Positions 53,547 through 63,162 of a DNA stretch of 64,000 nt are shown here, one piece after another (position 1 is the stretch's first letter; every line of letters begins with the position of its first letter). The position numbers and the translations under genes were made by a program. The stretch comes from SAR324 cluster bacterium (GTDB lineage Bacteria > SAR324 > NAC60-12). The stretch covers positions 26,167 through 90,166 of the forward strand of contig JADFZZ010000019.1 of NCBI GenBank assembly GCA_015232315.1. The letters are read 5' to 3'. Under the pieces are notes generated by a model, which saw only the letters and a list, made by a program, of their open reading frames with translations, did not search any database and was not told where the DNA came from.

Positions 53547-54168
53547 GTTCCGGATGTTTCTCTAATAGATCTGTCATTTGATTATTTCTGAGAATTTGCG
53601 CCAATTGTGCCAACAGTATCAAATGCGCTTCAATGGAGGAACTTAACACCACAAACAAAACAAACACAGGAAGACCGTCAACACTGTTAAAATTAACTGT
53701 TTGCGCAGGATAAAACACATGAATCATGGATTCCACGATGCCTAATTCCCTTGGATTTTGTGGATGGGGAATAGCGACACCTCGGCCAATCCCTGTGGAA
53801 GAAAGTTCTTCCCGTTTTTTTAGTTGAGCTGTCAGGTTGCCGCCTCTGATCGAGGGTTGTAGCAATGAGCCAATCTGCTCATAGAGCAACGCGGGATTGT
53901 TCCCGGAAATGTCATACCATGATTTTCCTTTTTGCAGAGCCCGGATCACATCGGTTTTCTCATCGCCCGCGACAACAGGTTTGGGTTGCAGATTTTCCAG
54001 ATGAAGCTTGAGATGCTTGGAATGTGCCCAGGCTTCCAGTGTGGCACGATCAAACACATAGGACCCATGACGATTAATACTGGGAATGGTTCCATCCCTG
54101 ATCCACCGGCGCACAATACTATCTGAAACATCCAGAAGTCTCACCACTTGTTCTATATTCAAAAACAT
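53506..54168 (-). CDS. HTH (excisionase/MerR-like) plus PTS EIIA (PtsN-like) regulator, 220 aa
   Basis: The N-terminus is a helix-turn-helix of the excisionase type (FLNIEQVVRLLDVSDSIVRRWIRDG, then GSYVFDRATLEAWA, residues 2-48). The C-terminal domain (about 92-218) is an EIIA of the fructose/nitrogen type with the phospho-acceptor His135 in GRGVAIPHPQNP. The start at MFLNIEQ is chosen over an upstream frame because the HTH begins there. A nitrogen-PTS-type phosphorylation signal may thus control DNA binding. The gene overlaps the ClC gene, so ion transport is a likely output. No PTS enzyme I or HPr is in the window. Confidence 0.88.
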   Translation of the reverse strand: MFLNIEQVVRLLDVSDSIVRRWIRDGTIPSINRHGSYVFDRATLEAWAHSKHLKLHLENLQPKPVVAGDEKTDVIRALQKGKSWYDISGNNPALLYEQIGSLLQPSIRGGNLTAQLKKREELSSTGIGRGVAIPHPQNPRELGIVESMIHVFYPAQTVNFNSVDGLPVFVLFVVLSSSIEAHLILLAQLAQILRNNQMTDLLEKHPEHEKLITEFEKNIH

Positions 54169-54269
54169 AACTACCCTGAAAAAAACGTAATATTGTATCA
54201 GCAATGATCGACGGGATTGAGGCAATCACCGGAAATACACATATCAGATAAGTTGTAAAAGTTTGCCAC

Positions 54270-54580
54270 CTGTGCAGGTGGTTTGAAAATGAGCCGCTAA
54301 GAACACGAATAAAAAGGGTAAGCGTTCAGCTTTCAGTATTCAGCTTTCAGTGTTTATGCGCTTCAGAAGCATTATGACTCAATAGCAGAAAATATCGTTT
54401 GGCTTCCAGGCCTTGAGAATTCCTGAAAACTGATAGCTGACGACTGAACGCTTACTAAAAAGGTTTTTTTATATAAATAAAGACCTCCGTGAAACCCTGA
54501 TTTTCAAGATTTCCGGTACATATTCCCTTTTTTACTTTGTGTTCTTCGTGTACTTCGTGGCTAAAAAAGTACCTGCACAG
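54270..54580. mobile_element. MITE-like element, copy 3 (inverted), interrupted by another element
   Basis: The ends CTGTGCAGGT (54270-54279) and ACCTGCACAG (54571-54580) and the body match copies 1 and 2 in reverse orientation. It is split by a 138-bp insertion plus an 8-bp duplication. It lies 11 bp beyond the stop of the coiled-coil gene and fills most of the interval 54169-54591. The block TTGTAAAAGTTTGC directly to its left belongs to another dispersed repeat. Confidence 0.9.
54318..54455. mobile_element. 138-bp MITE with 12-bp perfect inverted ends and 8-bp target duplication
   Basis: The ends are GTAAGCGTTCAG (54318-54329) and CTGAACGCTTAC (54444-54455). The inverted repeat continues imperfectly for about 33 bases as TCAG-containing heptads. 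TAAAAAGG flanks both sides exactly (54310-54317 and 54456-54463), while the uninterrupted sister copies carry this octamer once. There is no coding capacity, so movement must depend on a transposase elsewhere. Confidence 0.93.
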
Positions 54581-54591
54581 CTCAGAATTTT

Positions 54592-56043
54592 TCATTTCCG
54601 GAAAGATGCTTTCGTGAACATTGCCAGACCAATGCCATACAAGACAAACCATGAAATGATTTCCTTTGCACCCCATTGAGACATCATGCTGAACAGCACC
54701 GACAGCTCGGTAATGTCGGATTCTCGATAAACAAATCCTGCTGAACCAATCAACACCAGCCATTTTGTCAGCCAGATTGCTATTGAAACCACCGATTGTG
54801 TTTTTTTCTGCTGATCCGCATGATAGCCTGCCAGCGTGCGTTGGATATCTTCTTCAGAATAGTAATCCTGAACCACGGGTTCGATGATATCTTGAGTTTT
54901 GGAATCAGCCCGTTGCTTGCGTTCCTCATTGATTCGTTTCTGTTCTTGAGTCCATTGTTCATGCTGTTCGTCTTGAGTCAGCGCGATTCCAATTTTTTTT
55001 CGATAGGAATCCAGTTGGGACGAACTTTTTGTTCCAACCTCCCAAGTTTTGTAGGAGAAATGGCGGAACAATTCATGCAGGATTTCTTTCTCACGATCCA
55101 GTTCTATCTCCATCCATTTCCGGAACTTTTGCCAACGGTGTTGCCACTGATCCAGTTTCATGGAATGAATCATCCTGTTCCACTTGCCGGAAAAATATGC
55201 GGCGATTACCTGATTGACGATACTCCAGTTTGTGATCAAACCGGGGTCAAACACGGTCATATCTGCGGTGCCATCGAGATTTCCGAGTGATGACAGACTT
55301 TTTTGCCAGTTTCTGGAGGCTTCCAAATCCTGTTCAAGTTGCGCGATCTGATTTTGTTGTAACAACTGTTGATGCTCGAGTCCTTCAATCTGCTGAAGAA
55401 GTCCATGTTTCAGGGTCTCTGCTTCCAGGTCCATGTTCTCAGTTTTTTTACTGAATTCCTGCTTAAGTGCCTCAACGTTTGCGTTTGTGGACTGTTCCCG
55501 TTGATCGAGTTGTTCCCACAAGGTTTTCCAGAGGTGATCCATTTCCTGGTCGGTATTCTGAAGTTGTGCATCGAGAGCCTGCCATTCTCTGTATTTAACC
55601 TGATAGTCGTCAATACGCTTCAGTTTGGCAGCCCGGTCTTCTGACGCAAACATCAGTTTCATTTGTTTTTCAAAATTTTGACGCTGTTGCGTGCGGGCCG
55701 TTTGCTCATGGGTTGCCCACGATTGTGCCATCAATGGAATTTCCACTAACCGTTTGTCTTCCTCTTCCCATAACTGGAGGAGTTGGTCATACCATTCAAG
55801 CCTGCGTCCTTCATTTTGCCTGAGTTCGTCGTGTCGTAGATTTTCGCACTGAAGATTTTCTTCTGTACGTTTTTTTGACAACCATTCCCGGGTTTTCAGA
55901 CGGATCGCATGAATGATCCGCTCCTGTTCCTGTTTCAGTGTTTCCAGATCAGTGAGAGCGCTTGGGGAAGCTTCAGCGGGCGTTAAGGGTTGTGTAGCGG
56001 ATTGCGGTTGTTGCTCTGGTTGAGATAATTCAGTTTCATCCAT
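54592..56043 (-). CDS. Coiled-coil membrane protein of unknown function, 483 aa
   Basis: An N-terminal Gln/Pro/Ser/Thr-rich stretch (about 1-35) is followed by long Glu/Gln/Lys-rich heptad regions (about 35-130 and 150-260), a less charged middle, and another charged helix (about 345-415). Two hydrophobic segments near the C-terminus (about 427-447 and 460-478) should anchor it in the membrane, leaving the coiled coils in the cytoplasm. It is 18 bp downstream of the cNMP-REC-GGDEF gene and probably in its operon. No family was recognised. A scaffold or mechanical role is conceivable but unproven. Confidence 0.72.
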   Translation of the reverse strand: MDETELSQPEQQPQSATQPLTPAEASPSALTDLETLKQEQERIIHAIRLKTREWLSKKRTEENLQCENLRHDELRQNEGRRLEWYDQLLQLWEEEDKRLVEIPLMAQSWATHEQTARTQQRQNFEKQMKLMFASEDRAAKLKRIDDYQVKYREWQALDAQLQNTDQEMDHLWKTLWEQLDQREQSTNANVEALKQEFSKKTENMDLEAETLKHGLLQQIEGLEHQQLLQQNQIAQLEQDLEASRNWQKSLSSLGNLDGTADMTVFDPGLITNWSIVNQVIAAYFSGKWNRMIHSMKLDQWQHRWQKFRKWMEIELDREKEILHELFRHFSYKTWEVGTKSSSQLDSYRKKIGIALTQDEQHEQWTQEQKRINEERKQRADSKTQDIIEPVVQDYYSEEDIQRTLAGYHADQQKKTQSVVSIAIWLTKWLVLIGSAGFVYRESDITELSVLFSMMSQWGAKEIISWFVLYGIGLAMFTKASFRK

Positions 56044-56061
56044 AGACCCTTTAAACTCAGA

Positions 56062-57513
56062 TCAAACTTTTGCGGGGAGTTTCGTTGAAGTGGCCTTTGA
56101 TACGATGACGATGTTTCTGCCCTTGTTTTTTCCCTCATACAGACATGCGTCAGCTTCTTTGAGCAGTTCTTCAACAGTGGTTGCTGGAGGAAATGACGCA
56201 ACTCCAAAAGTTGCGGTTAAATTGCCGGTTGGTTGCTGATCCTGAAAAGGAAATTCTTCCAGTTCAATGGATCTTCTTAATTTTTCCGCGACTTTTCGGG
56301 CAGGATTCAGTCCGCAATTGGGAAGAACCATCACAAATTCCTCACCGCCAAAGCGGGCCGCAAGATCCCCCCGTCGCACGTTCTGTTCAAGCAGGCTGGC
56401 GACCCGTGAAAGAACAATATCGCCCATCGGATGTCCATGAGTATCATTGTAATGTTTGAAATTATCGACATCGGCCATGATCAGTGAAAATTGGGCAATG
56501 GGATCGGGAGATAACGTCACCAGAGCCTCCAGAAATTCATTGAGACGTCGACGATTGGCTAAGCCAGTCAATTGATCTGTTTCAGCGTCATGCTCAATCC
56601 GGTCCAGTTCCCGATGTTTGTAAAACCAGATTTTCAATTTGGTGATGGTGTGTCTGAGATCAAAGACGGAATAGGGTTTTTTCTCCAGTTCATCGGCGCC
56701 AAGTTTGATGAGTGCTTCACGCCGAATCACATCATTGCAATAGTCGCTCACAATCAGAATGGGTGCACCCTGGAGTTTCATGGCTTTGAAGGCTTCCTGA
56801 ATGGCATGGTCATCCGATTCAAATGGATGAGTGAACAGCAGATCCATCACCACAAGTCCCAGATGATGAGCCAGTGGATTCTCAATGAATTCCATGGGAT
56901 TCGCATATTCCAGCACGATGGATTCAGGCCAGTTGGCTTCAATGATTCCACGAATGAGCAACCGGTCTGTGGTGTTTTCATCAATCACCGCGACCTTGAC
57001 CAGATCACCGGTTAACACCCTGTCACTTTTTCTCAACAGGGATTGAGCCGTGGTGACACGCAGTTTATGGGCCAGTTCATAAGCCAGCATGGCATAAATG
57101 ATGGGCGCATGACTCGCATTCGAGGGAAGTTGCAGCGCATTGACCGGGAAAGATACAAGATGAGTGATACTTTCCGTGATCACATCCGCATAACGCACAG
57201 AGGGTTGGAGCACACTCAGTTCGCCGATAATGTCCCCATAATCATCCAGTCGCATGATTAAATGTCCCTGAGACATCACCAGAAGTGAGCCTTCAATCAG
57301 AACATAAATTTCCTGATGTTTATTTTCACCTTCATACAATAAATGTTCATTGGGCTTGATGATCAGATAATCGCCTTCACGCAGGATGTTTTCAAGCACC
57401 GTTTCATCCAGTTGCTTGAAGTGCGGTCTTGAATGAATCCGCTTCACGCAGTGTTCCAGCAAATCCTTCTGCTTTTTAAGGGATGTCCGTTCCATGTCAG
57501 TCTTTTCGATCAC
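56062..57513 (-). CDS. cNMP-binding, receiver and GGDEF (diguanylate cyclase) protein, 483 aa
   Basis: The order is a cyclic-nucleotide-binding domain (about 30-150, cassette IIGELSVLQPSVRYADV), a receiver-like domain (about 172-290, with Asp224 in VVMDLLF) and a GGDEF domain (about 315-475). The active-site motif is GGEEF at 389-393, and an inhibitory I-site RxxD lies at 380-383, exactly five residues upstream. It should make c-di-GMP under control of a bound nucleotide and of phosphorylation. Start: GTG at 57513 or ATG at 57495. It lies between two genes of unknown function in a likely operon. Confidence 0.92.
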   Translation of the reverse strand: MIEKTDMERTSLKKQKDLLEHCVKRIHSRPHFKQLDETVLENILREGDYLIIKPNEHLLYEGENKHQEIYVLIEGSLLVMSQGHLIMRLDDYGDIIGELSVLQPSVRYADVITESITHLVSFPVNALQLPSNASHAPIIYAMLAYELAHKLRVTTAQSLLRKSDRVLTGDLVKVAVIDENTTDRLLIRGIIEANWPESIVLEYANPMEFIENPLAHHLGLVVMDLLFTHPFESDDHAIQEAFKAMKLQGAPILIVSDYCNDVIRREALIKLGADELEKKPYSVFDLRHTITKLKIWFYKHRELDRIEHDAETDQLTGLANRRRLNEFLEALVTLSPDPIAQFSLIMADVDNFKHYNDTHGHPMGDIVLSRVASLLEQNVRRGDLAARFGGEEFVMVLPNCGLNPARKVAEKLRRSIELEEFPFQDQQPTGNLTATFGVASFPPATTVEELLKEADACLYEGKNKGRNIVIVSKATSTKLPAKV

Positions 57514-57529
57514 AAGTCCTACAAAAAAG

Positions 57530-57916
57530 TCAGGCTAACGCTTTGCCCAGATAGGTGTTCAGTTCAGTGAATAAAATGACAATTTCGTTGATATGCGCAG
57601 GAATATCAATTCCATATTGCTTGCCGCCGGTTTCATGTTGCAGGGCATCGATCAGTTTCATGATTTTCGGAACAAACTCCTGTTCAATCAATCTGGCAAT
57701 TTCCATTTTTCTGGGGTGTTTGAACAATTCATCCCTTAAATAGGCCGAATCACTGTAATACGCGCCCAGTAGCGGTTTATAGGATGACGTGGCAAACACA
57801 ATATCACGAAGTCTGATCAGATTTTGAACTTCCTTGCGGTCGTCGGAGTACTTCAGGATTTCTTTCAATATATTCAACAAAATGCCTTCAGAATCCGCAT
57901 GAATCTGACGTGACAT
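57530..57916 (-). CDS. Hypothetical helical protein, 128 aa
   Basis: A strong AAGGAGG site 4-5 bases before the ATG at 57916 fixes the start; longer frames lack it. The protein appears all-helical and soluble, with no Cys and a conserved-looking acidic and aromatic pattern (SYKPLLGAYYSDSAYLRDELFKHPRKMEIARLI). It ends 16 bp before the diguanylate cyclase gene and is probably the first gene of that operon, so it may act in the same signalling unit. Family not recognised. Confidence 0.65.
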   Translation of the reverse strand: MSRQIHADSEGILLNILKEILKYSDDRKEVQNLIRLRDIVFATSSYKPLLGAYYSDSAYLRDELFKHPRKMEIARLIEQEFVPKIMKLIDALQHETGGKQYGIDIPAHINEIVILFTELNTYLGKALA

Positions 57917-58099
57917 AAAACCTCCTTCAGAAAAGTGAAATGATTTGCTGTGAAACAGCGTTGGAATAACACATAACGCAAAGGTCAGTGGTTGACGGGG
58001 TGACACAGACCGTTGGAAAAGATAAAAACTGAAAAACTATTGAAATCTTTGGCAAAGGCCGCACCTCGGAAATCCACGGCACCGCCTTGTTGGCCGTGG

Positions 58100-58486
58100 C
58101 TATAGAGTTTCATAAAGTTCTATATCAAGAGCTTCTTTTAACCACACAAAATGTTTATCAAAGGAGTAAATACTACAATGATTTTGCATGATATTTTGTG
58201 CTAAAATCAGATCGGGAATTCCAATACCATTCAAACCTGACTGCAAGCAAATTACCTGAAATCGAATGATCTCATTCCAATCAATATTTAATGATAACTT
58301 TGAGATATTGTTAAGTAAATCGATAACCTTAAATTGTCTCTTTACTTTCAGAAATGGAATTAGTTCCACCAAAATTATATCATTGGTTACTATCAGATTT
58401 TCATCGATTAAAACGTCTAAATTACTGGATCGTATGCCACTTCGGAAATAATCTATCCAGACAGAGGTATCTATCAGAATTGACAT
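58100..58486 (-). CDS. vapC: VapC-type PIN-domain toxin (ribonuclease), 128 aa
   Basis: The PIN-domain acidic residues are in place: Asp6 in ILIDTSVWIDYF, Glu in LVELIPFL (about 41), Asp in GIPDLILAQN (about 97) and Asp in YSFDKHF (about 114). VapC proteins cut RNA and stop translation when free of antitoxin. The start codon shares one base with the stop of the antitoxin gene (TAATG), the usual coupled order. The 58007-58099 segment downstream holds no gene. Confidence 0.92.
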   Translation of the reverse strand: MSILIDTSVWIDYFRSGIRSSNLDVLIDENLIVTNDIILVELIPFLKVKRQFKVIDLLNNISKLSLNIDWNEIIRFQVICLQSGLNGIGIPDLILAQNIMQNHCSIYSFDKHFVWLKEALDIELYETL

Positions 58487-58677
58487 TAGCGCCCTCTGAT
58501 CAAATCTAGGTCTATCTCCAGATCAAGATGTCCTTTAAAATTTTTTAAATCAGCAATTCTTGATTTGCGAATTACTTCCTCCAAAGCAAAGGTGATCACC
58601 TGCGTTTTCGTTTTGATATGAGTTGCATTCATGGCTTCTTGAATCAGGTTTTCCGGTAAATCTAAAGTAGTTCTCAT
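58486..58677 (-). CDS. vapB: VapB-type antitoxin, 63 aa
   Basis: A short ribbon-helix-helix start (MRTTLDLPENLIQEAMNAT) and a C-terminal tail rich in Asp, Leu and Ile (LKNFKGHLDLEIDLDLIRGR) match the VapB group. The tail would wrap and block the PIN toxin. Upstream is an AT-rich region (58678-58795) with the probable autoregulated promoter. Confidence 0.9.
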   Translation of the reverse strand: MRTTLDLPENLIQEAMNATHIKTKTQVITFALEEVIRKSRIADLKNFKGHLDLEIDLDLIRGR

Positions 58678-58795
58678 TTTGTCTCCATATGCACAAGATG
58701 TGAGATCGTTCTCATTAGTTACTTCTTATGCATAAGAATACAATTTAATGCATACCAAATCCACTTGTTTTTTTGATAAATTTGAGAGGCCAACA

Positions 58796-60130
58796 TCAGG
58801 GATATTGAATTTCAGGAATACCTTCCGTGCAGGCGGTAATATTCCATATATGTGAAAATGCTTCACGAGCCCGGGTTGTGGAATTGTTCAGCACTTTCTC
58901 GAGTCCGGATTTAGTGAACAGCGGCTGAAAATCCTTGAGTTCAGCCGTTTCAAAGTCAAAATCCGGAAAGTTATTTTTGATTTCTCCCAGCCAGTTCATG
59001 ACAGTGCCTTCTCCCTGATTATACGCGGCAACCGCAACGATGGCCCGTACAGAGGGTCTGAAATAAATCCTTTTCCCCTCAAGGCGCCAGGGATAATTCA
59101 GATAATAGCGCAATAGCAGTGACGTTGTTAAGATATTTGTTTCCAGATTGAGAACACTGCCATAAGATTTTCCATAGCGCTGTTCCGCGATTTTTGAGAC
59201 AGCAGAGTGAATTACCGCATGTTTTCCCGAAAGAACATCACCCCGTAAAATTCGTTGTACCAGCGTGGTCATCAATTCCTCATTGCTACCGAAACTGATG
59301 CCCTCAGCCACAATTTCCTGTTGAACTTCAGTGATGAATGATGAAATATCAGGTTTTAGAGGAATCACTTCCACCGGAAATTCGCCCAGATCCCCAAGAG
59401 TCACAGCGGTTCCCATATCTTTCAGAATCTGGTTCACCATAGGGTCCAGATAAATGTTTCTGAGATGTATCGCCGCGGCCTGCATCCGTTTTTCAATGTC
59501 AGGATTTTCCCTTAATTTTTTAATCTGTTCGAGTGCGATACTGGTGATTTGCCCCAAACCCAGGGCTCCAGTATAGCTTCTGACGTTGAAATCAAATTTT
59601 GATTCCTGGAACAACAGACACATCATGGTTGGGTAAGGAATTTGAAAAAAATGAGAGCCCGTATGCGCAGCAAGTGTAATCCTGACAGGTTGATCATGGG
59701 AATAGCCATACAGCGGTTGGGTGGCCACAGGAATCAGAAAACGTTTGTACCAGACACTTTGCATGATGTAATCATTGAGTTCCGCAACATCTCTCTGGGA
59801 ATCCAGTTTAAGCACTTTCCGGCGAAAACGGGCCGCACTGATCGCATTGTATGAAATCAGAAAGTGATGGATGCCTTCAAGAACTTCAGGAAGGTTTTGT
59901 CGTTTTCCCCGCATGATTTTTCGGTAATACCGGTTTGTAATATCCATGACTTCTTCCAGAGAACGGTTGGACACCTGTGAAACCTCTTCCAGTCGTTGCG
60001 GGATGGGATTATATCGCAGAAGTTCTTCAGCGTCAGGCACATCCAGCGCATAAGCCGACCCTTGCCAGATCATGAAACAACCGATCAGTCCGGTAGCCCA
60101 AATAAGAAGTAGTGTCCGTGTTATCCGCAT
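58796..60130 (-). CDS. Lytic transglycosylase (SLT-fold) secreted protein, 444 aa
   Basis: The signal peptide (about 1-28, ending GSAYALD) precedes a helical region. The SLT domain has the catalytic Glu176 in CLLFQESKFDFNVRSYTGALGLGQI (about 172-196) and VAAYNQGEGTVMNWL (about 389-403). The gap between these two motifs is much larger than in compact SLT domains, as it includes about 190 residues with helical inserts. It should cleave peptidoglycan in the periplasm. It stands alone between vapBC and the lon region. Confidence 0.85.
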   Translation of the reverse strand: MRITRTLLLIWATGLIGCFMIWQGSAYALDVPDAEELLRYNPIPQRLEEVSQVSNRSLEEVMDITNRYYRKIMRGKRQNLPEVLEGIHHFLISYNAISAARFRRKVLKLDSQRDVAELNDYIMQSVWYKRFLIPVATQPLYGYSHDQPVRITLAAHTGSHFFQIPYPTMMCLLFQESKFDFNVRSYTGALGLGQITSIALEQIKKLRENPDIEKRMQAAAIHLRNIYLDPMVNQILKDMGTAVTLGDLGEFPVEVIPLKPDISSFITEVQQEIVAEGISFGSNEELMTTLVQRILRGDVLSGKHAVIHSAVSKIAEQRYGKSYGSVLNLETNILTTSLLLRYYLNYPWRLEGKRIYFRPSVRAIVAVAAYNQGEGTVMNWLGEIKNNFPDFDFETAELKDFQPLFTKSGLEKVLNNSTTRAREAFSHIWNITACTEGIPEIQYP

Positions 60131-60188
60131 GGTTGCTTAATCCCGGAAATTGAGAAATATACTCGTAACGAGCCATAAAAAATAACCA

Positions 60189-60217
60189 GTAGAGACGGAT
60201 TTGAAACCCGTCTCTAC
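60189..60217. repeat. GTAGAGACGG palindrome
   Basis: This 29-base inverted repeat reads GTAGAGACGG, then a 9-base loop, then CCGTCTCTAC. The arms resemble the cores at 12497 and 29624, but the centre differs and the flanks do not match. It may be another member of the same hairpin group. The stretch 60131-60528 otherwise contains the repeat at 60223-60281 and about 240 AT-rich bases upstream of lon with no gene. Confidence 0.75.
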
Positions 60218-60222
60218 GTTCG

Positions 60223-60281
60223 CCTGGTGGATAACGCGCCCCACGGGACGTAGGGCACGAGCAAACTTTTACAAGTTATTC
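60223..60281. repeat. Dispersed repeat TTGTAAAAGTTTGCTCGTGCCC, copy 2 (inverted)
   Basis: It is the reverse-orientation match to 41820-41876, including GTGGGGC.CGTTATCCA and TCGTGCCC blocks. It directly follows the palindrome at 60189-60217. Confidence 0.75.
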
Positions 60282-60528
60282 TTTTGCCATTCCTTAACGT
60301 ATCCTGAACATTATCACAATAGTCAGCGGTAAATTAATACTTTTTTTGTCAGGATCTTTGTTTTATGCATTGTCTGAAAGATGATTAATATTCCGGGATT
60401 TTCAATCAATGGCTTAGCCACCAAAACAAAAATAAATATAATTTGAGTTACTGCTTTTCATTTACTGGCATAAATGTGTAAATACTGATTGTTCATATTC
60501 AATTTTAAACAAACATCAAGGAAAGGTT

Positions 60529-63000
60529 ATGGCCGATAATACCAGCGATTCTAATGAACAGGATTCCGGTGAAGATTCCATTTTTAATTTAGAGGAAACC
60601 ACCAAGGTTACTGATGACAAGTCCGTTGTAATTACCAGCGATCTACTGCCCACCGTGCTTCAGGTCATTCCTCTGCATGATCGACCTTTGTTTCCTAAAA
60701 TGACAGTTCCGATCATGGTTCAGGACAGTCAATTTATGAAAATGTTGATGGAAGCCAAATCAAGCACGTTGTTTGTCGGGTTTGTTCTGGCTAAAAATCA
60801 GGACAATGCTGACGAAGGACCACCCAAGGCCAAAGATATGAACAAAGTGGGGGTCGCCGCAAAGATTCTTCAGGTATCTGGACATCATGATAAAGAGGGT
60901 CCGCTCCAGGTGATTGTGCATGTGATGGAACGGTTTCAGGTTGTCAAATTCATGACGGATACACAACCCTGGAAGGCCAAAGTTCGCTATTGGTATGAAG
61001 ATGCTTCTTCCAATGAAATCGATGAAGAACTCAAAGCTTATTCTGTTTCAATCATCAATTCTATCAGGGAACTCATCCGGTTGAATCCGTTGTTCAAGGA
61101 AGAGTTGACGTTGCTCATGGGCGAGGTCAATCTTGCCCGTCCGGGGATTCTGGCTGACTTTTCCGCTTCGATGACCACAGCGTCCGGAGAGGAGTTGCAG
61201 GGAATTCTGGAAGAACGTGACATTCACACTCGTGTTGAAAAAGTGCTGGTGCTTCTGCATAAGGAACTGGAGATCTCAAAACTTCAGATTCAGATCAATA
61301 AACGCATAGAAGACCGGTTATCGACCCAGCAACGTGAATTTTTTCTGAAGGAACAACTCAAGGAAATCAAGAAAGAACTGGGACTCGCCAAGGAAGGCGC
61401 GGAAACAGAAGTTGAAAAATATCTCAAACGCATGGACAGCCTGACTCTGACCGAAGAAGCCCGGGAGCGCATTGAAGAAGAACTGGAAAAACTCAAAGTT
61501 CTGGAACCCTCATCAGCCGAATCCAATGTAACACGGGCCTATCTGGATTGGTTGACCATTCTTCCCTGGGGCATTTATACCAAAGACAATTATGATCTTA
61601 AAAAAGCGGAAAAAATCCTGAATCAGGATCATTACGGACTGAAAGATGTCAAAGACCGGATTCTGGAACTCATCTCAGTCGGCATCATCAAGGGCGATCT
61701 CGCCGGTTCCATTGTTCTGTTGGTGGGACCTCCCGGTGTAGGTAAAACCTCAGTTGGACAATCCATTGCCCGCAGTCTGGGACGGAAATTTTACAGATTT
61801 TCCCTGGGCGGTATGCGTGATGAAGCAGAAATCAAGGGGCACCGCAGAACCTATGTGGGGGCCTTGCCGGGAAAACTCATCCAGGCCTTGAAAACCTGCA
61901 AAACAGCCAACCCTGTGATCATGCTGGATGAAGTCGATAAAATCGGCGCCAGTTTTCAGGGGGATCCCGCATCGGCCTTGCTGGAAGTTCTGGATCCTGA
62001 ACAGAATCATGCCTATCTCGATCATTATATGGATGTGCGTTTTGATTTGTCCAAGGTCCTGTTTATCTGCACCGCAAATCAACTGGAAACTATTCCCAGA
62101 CCCCTGCTGGATCGTATGGAGGTGATCCGTCTGTCGGGATACATTATGGAAGAAAAGCTTCAGATTGCCAAAAACTATCTCATTCCCAAACAACTGGAAA
62201 ATCATGGTTTGATTAAATCCAGAATTTCCCTGTCACGAGCAGTGATCAAGGAAATTATTGATGGCTATGCACGGGAAGCCGGAGTGCGGAATCTGGAAAA
62301 CCAGATCAAAAAAATCATGCGTAAAAGTGCCCGGACTATCGTGCAAACTGAAGTTGACAAAGTTGAAATCACCTCCAGGGATTTGCCGGAAATTCTGGGC
62401 CGAAAAGTATTTGATGAAGAAAAAGTTTTTCGAAAAAACAGAGTTGGTGTGATCATGGGGCTGGCCTATACCAGCATGGGTGGCGCGACCCTGCATATTG
62501 AATCCACTGCGATAGACTCAAAAACCCCGGGCTTCAAACAAACGGGGCAACTCGGAAGTGTCATGGTGGAATCCTCAGAAATTGCCTATACCTATGTCCG
62601 GGGTATGTTGAGCAAACATAAAAAATACAAGGATTTTTTTGAACAGAAACACATCCATATTCATGTTCCCTCCGGGTCCACACCCAAAGATGGTCCCTCT
62701 GCGGGAATCACCATGGCCTGCGCCATCTATTCCCTGGCGACAGACACGCCCTTGACGGGCAGACTGGCCATGACTGGAGAACTGACACTGAGTGGACTGG
62801 TGATGCCGATTGGCGGCGTGAAGGAAAAACTGATTGCTTCACGGCGAGCTAAAGTTCAACAGATCATTTTTCCAGAAGAAAACCAGAAGGATGTGGATGA
62901 ACTGGAGGATTACCTGAAAGATGGCATGCAGTTTCATTTTGTCGAAACCGTGGATCAAGTGCTGAATATATGTTTTCCTGATGTGAAACTTGAGACGTAA
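60529..63000 (+). CDS. lon: ATP-dependent protease Lon, 823 aa
   Basis: The N-terminal LON substrate-binding domain (about 40-245, starting [21 protein letters not shown]) is followed by a coiled helical region (about 250-330). The AAA+ domain has Walker A GPPGVGKT at 399-406 and Walker [12 protein letters not shown] near 465. The protease domain carries catalytic Ser724 in KDGPSAG and Lys767 in GGVKEKL, 43 residues apart as in E. coli Lon. The acidic N-terminal extension of about 35 residues is unusual. A good AAGGAAAGG site precedes the ATG. The enzyme degrades misfolded and regulatory proteins, including antitoxins in other bacteria; two toxin-antitoxin pairs lie on either side within 5 kb. 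Confidence 0.96.
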   Translation: MADNTSDSNEQDSGEDSIFNLEETTKVTDDKSVVITSDLLPTVLQVIPLHDRPLFPKMTVPIMVQDSQFMKMLMEAKSSTLFVGFVLAKNQDNADEGPPKAKDMNKVGVAAKILQVSGHHDKEGPLQVIVHVMERFQVVKFMTDTQPWKAKVRYWYEDASSNEIDEELKAYSVSIINSIRELIRLNPLFKEELTLLMGEVNLARPGILADFSASMTTASGEELQGILEERDIHTRVEKVLVLLHKELEISKLQIQINKRIEDRLSTQQREFFLKEQLKEIKKELGLAKEGAETEVEKYLKRMDSLTLTEEARERIEEELEKLKVLEPSSAESNVTRAYLDWLTILPWGIYTKDNYDLKKAEKILNQDHYGLKDVKDRILELISVGIIKGDLAGSIVLLVGPPGVGKTSVGQSIARSLGRKFYRFSLGGMRDEAEIKGHRRTYVGALPGKLIQALKTCKTANPVIMLDEVDKIGASFQGDPASALLEVLDPEQNHAYLDHYMDVRFDLSKVLFICTANQLETIPRPLLDRMEVIRLSGYIMEEKLQIAKNYLIPKQLENHGLIKSRISLSRAVIKEIIDGYAREAGVRNLENQIKKIMRKSARTIVQTEVDKVEITSRDLPEILGRKVFDEEKVFRKNRVGVIMGLAYTSMGGATLHIESTAIDSKTPGFKQTGQLGSVMVESSEIAYTYVRGMLSKHKKYKDFFEQKHIHIHVPSGSTPKDGPSAGITMACAIYSLATDTPLTGRLAMTGELTLSGLVMPIGGVKEKLIASRRAKVQQIIFPEENQKDVDELEDYLKDGMQFHFVETVDQVLNICFPDVKLET

Positions 63001-63162
63001 GGCACCCCATAGGCACGCTCAAAAAATACCAAGGAACGTCTCAAACCATTACAGACTAAGATTTCTTTAGCGCCACATCTAAACTCAGTAAAATTAAATA
63101 TTTACCGTTTTTGAGAGATGTTTGACACACAATTTAAATCCCACCATCAACCCCAATAACCC

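Noticed and set aside
54455..54763. A 102-residue reverse frame with related text
   Set aside because: It is the same repeat-derived frame in copy 3, overlapping the end of the coiled-coil gene.
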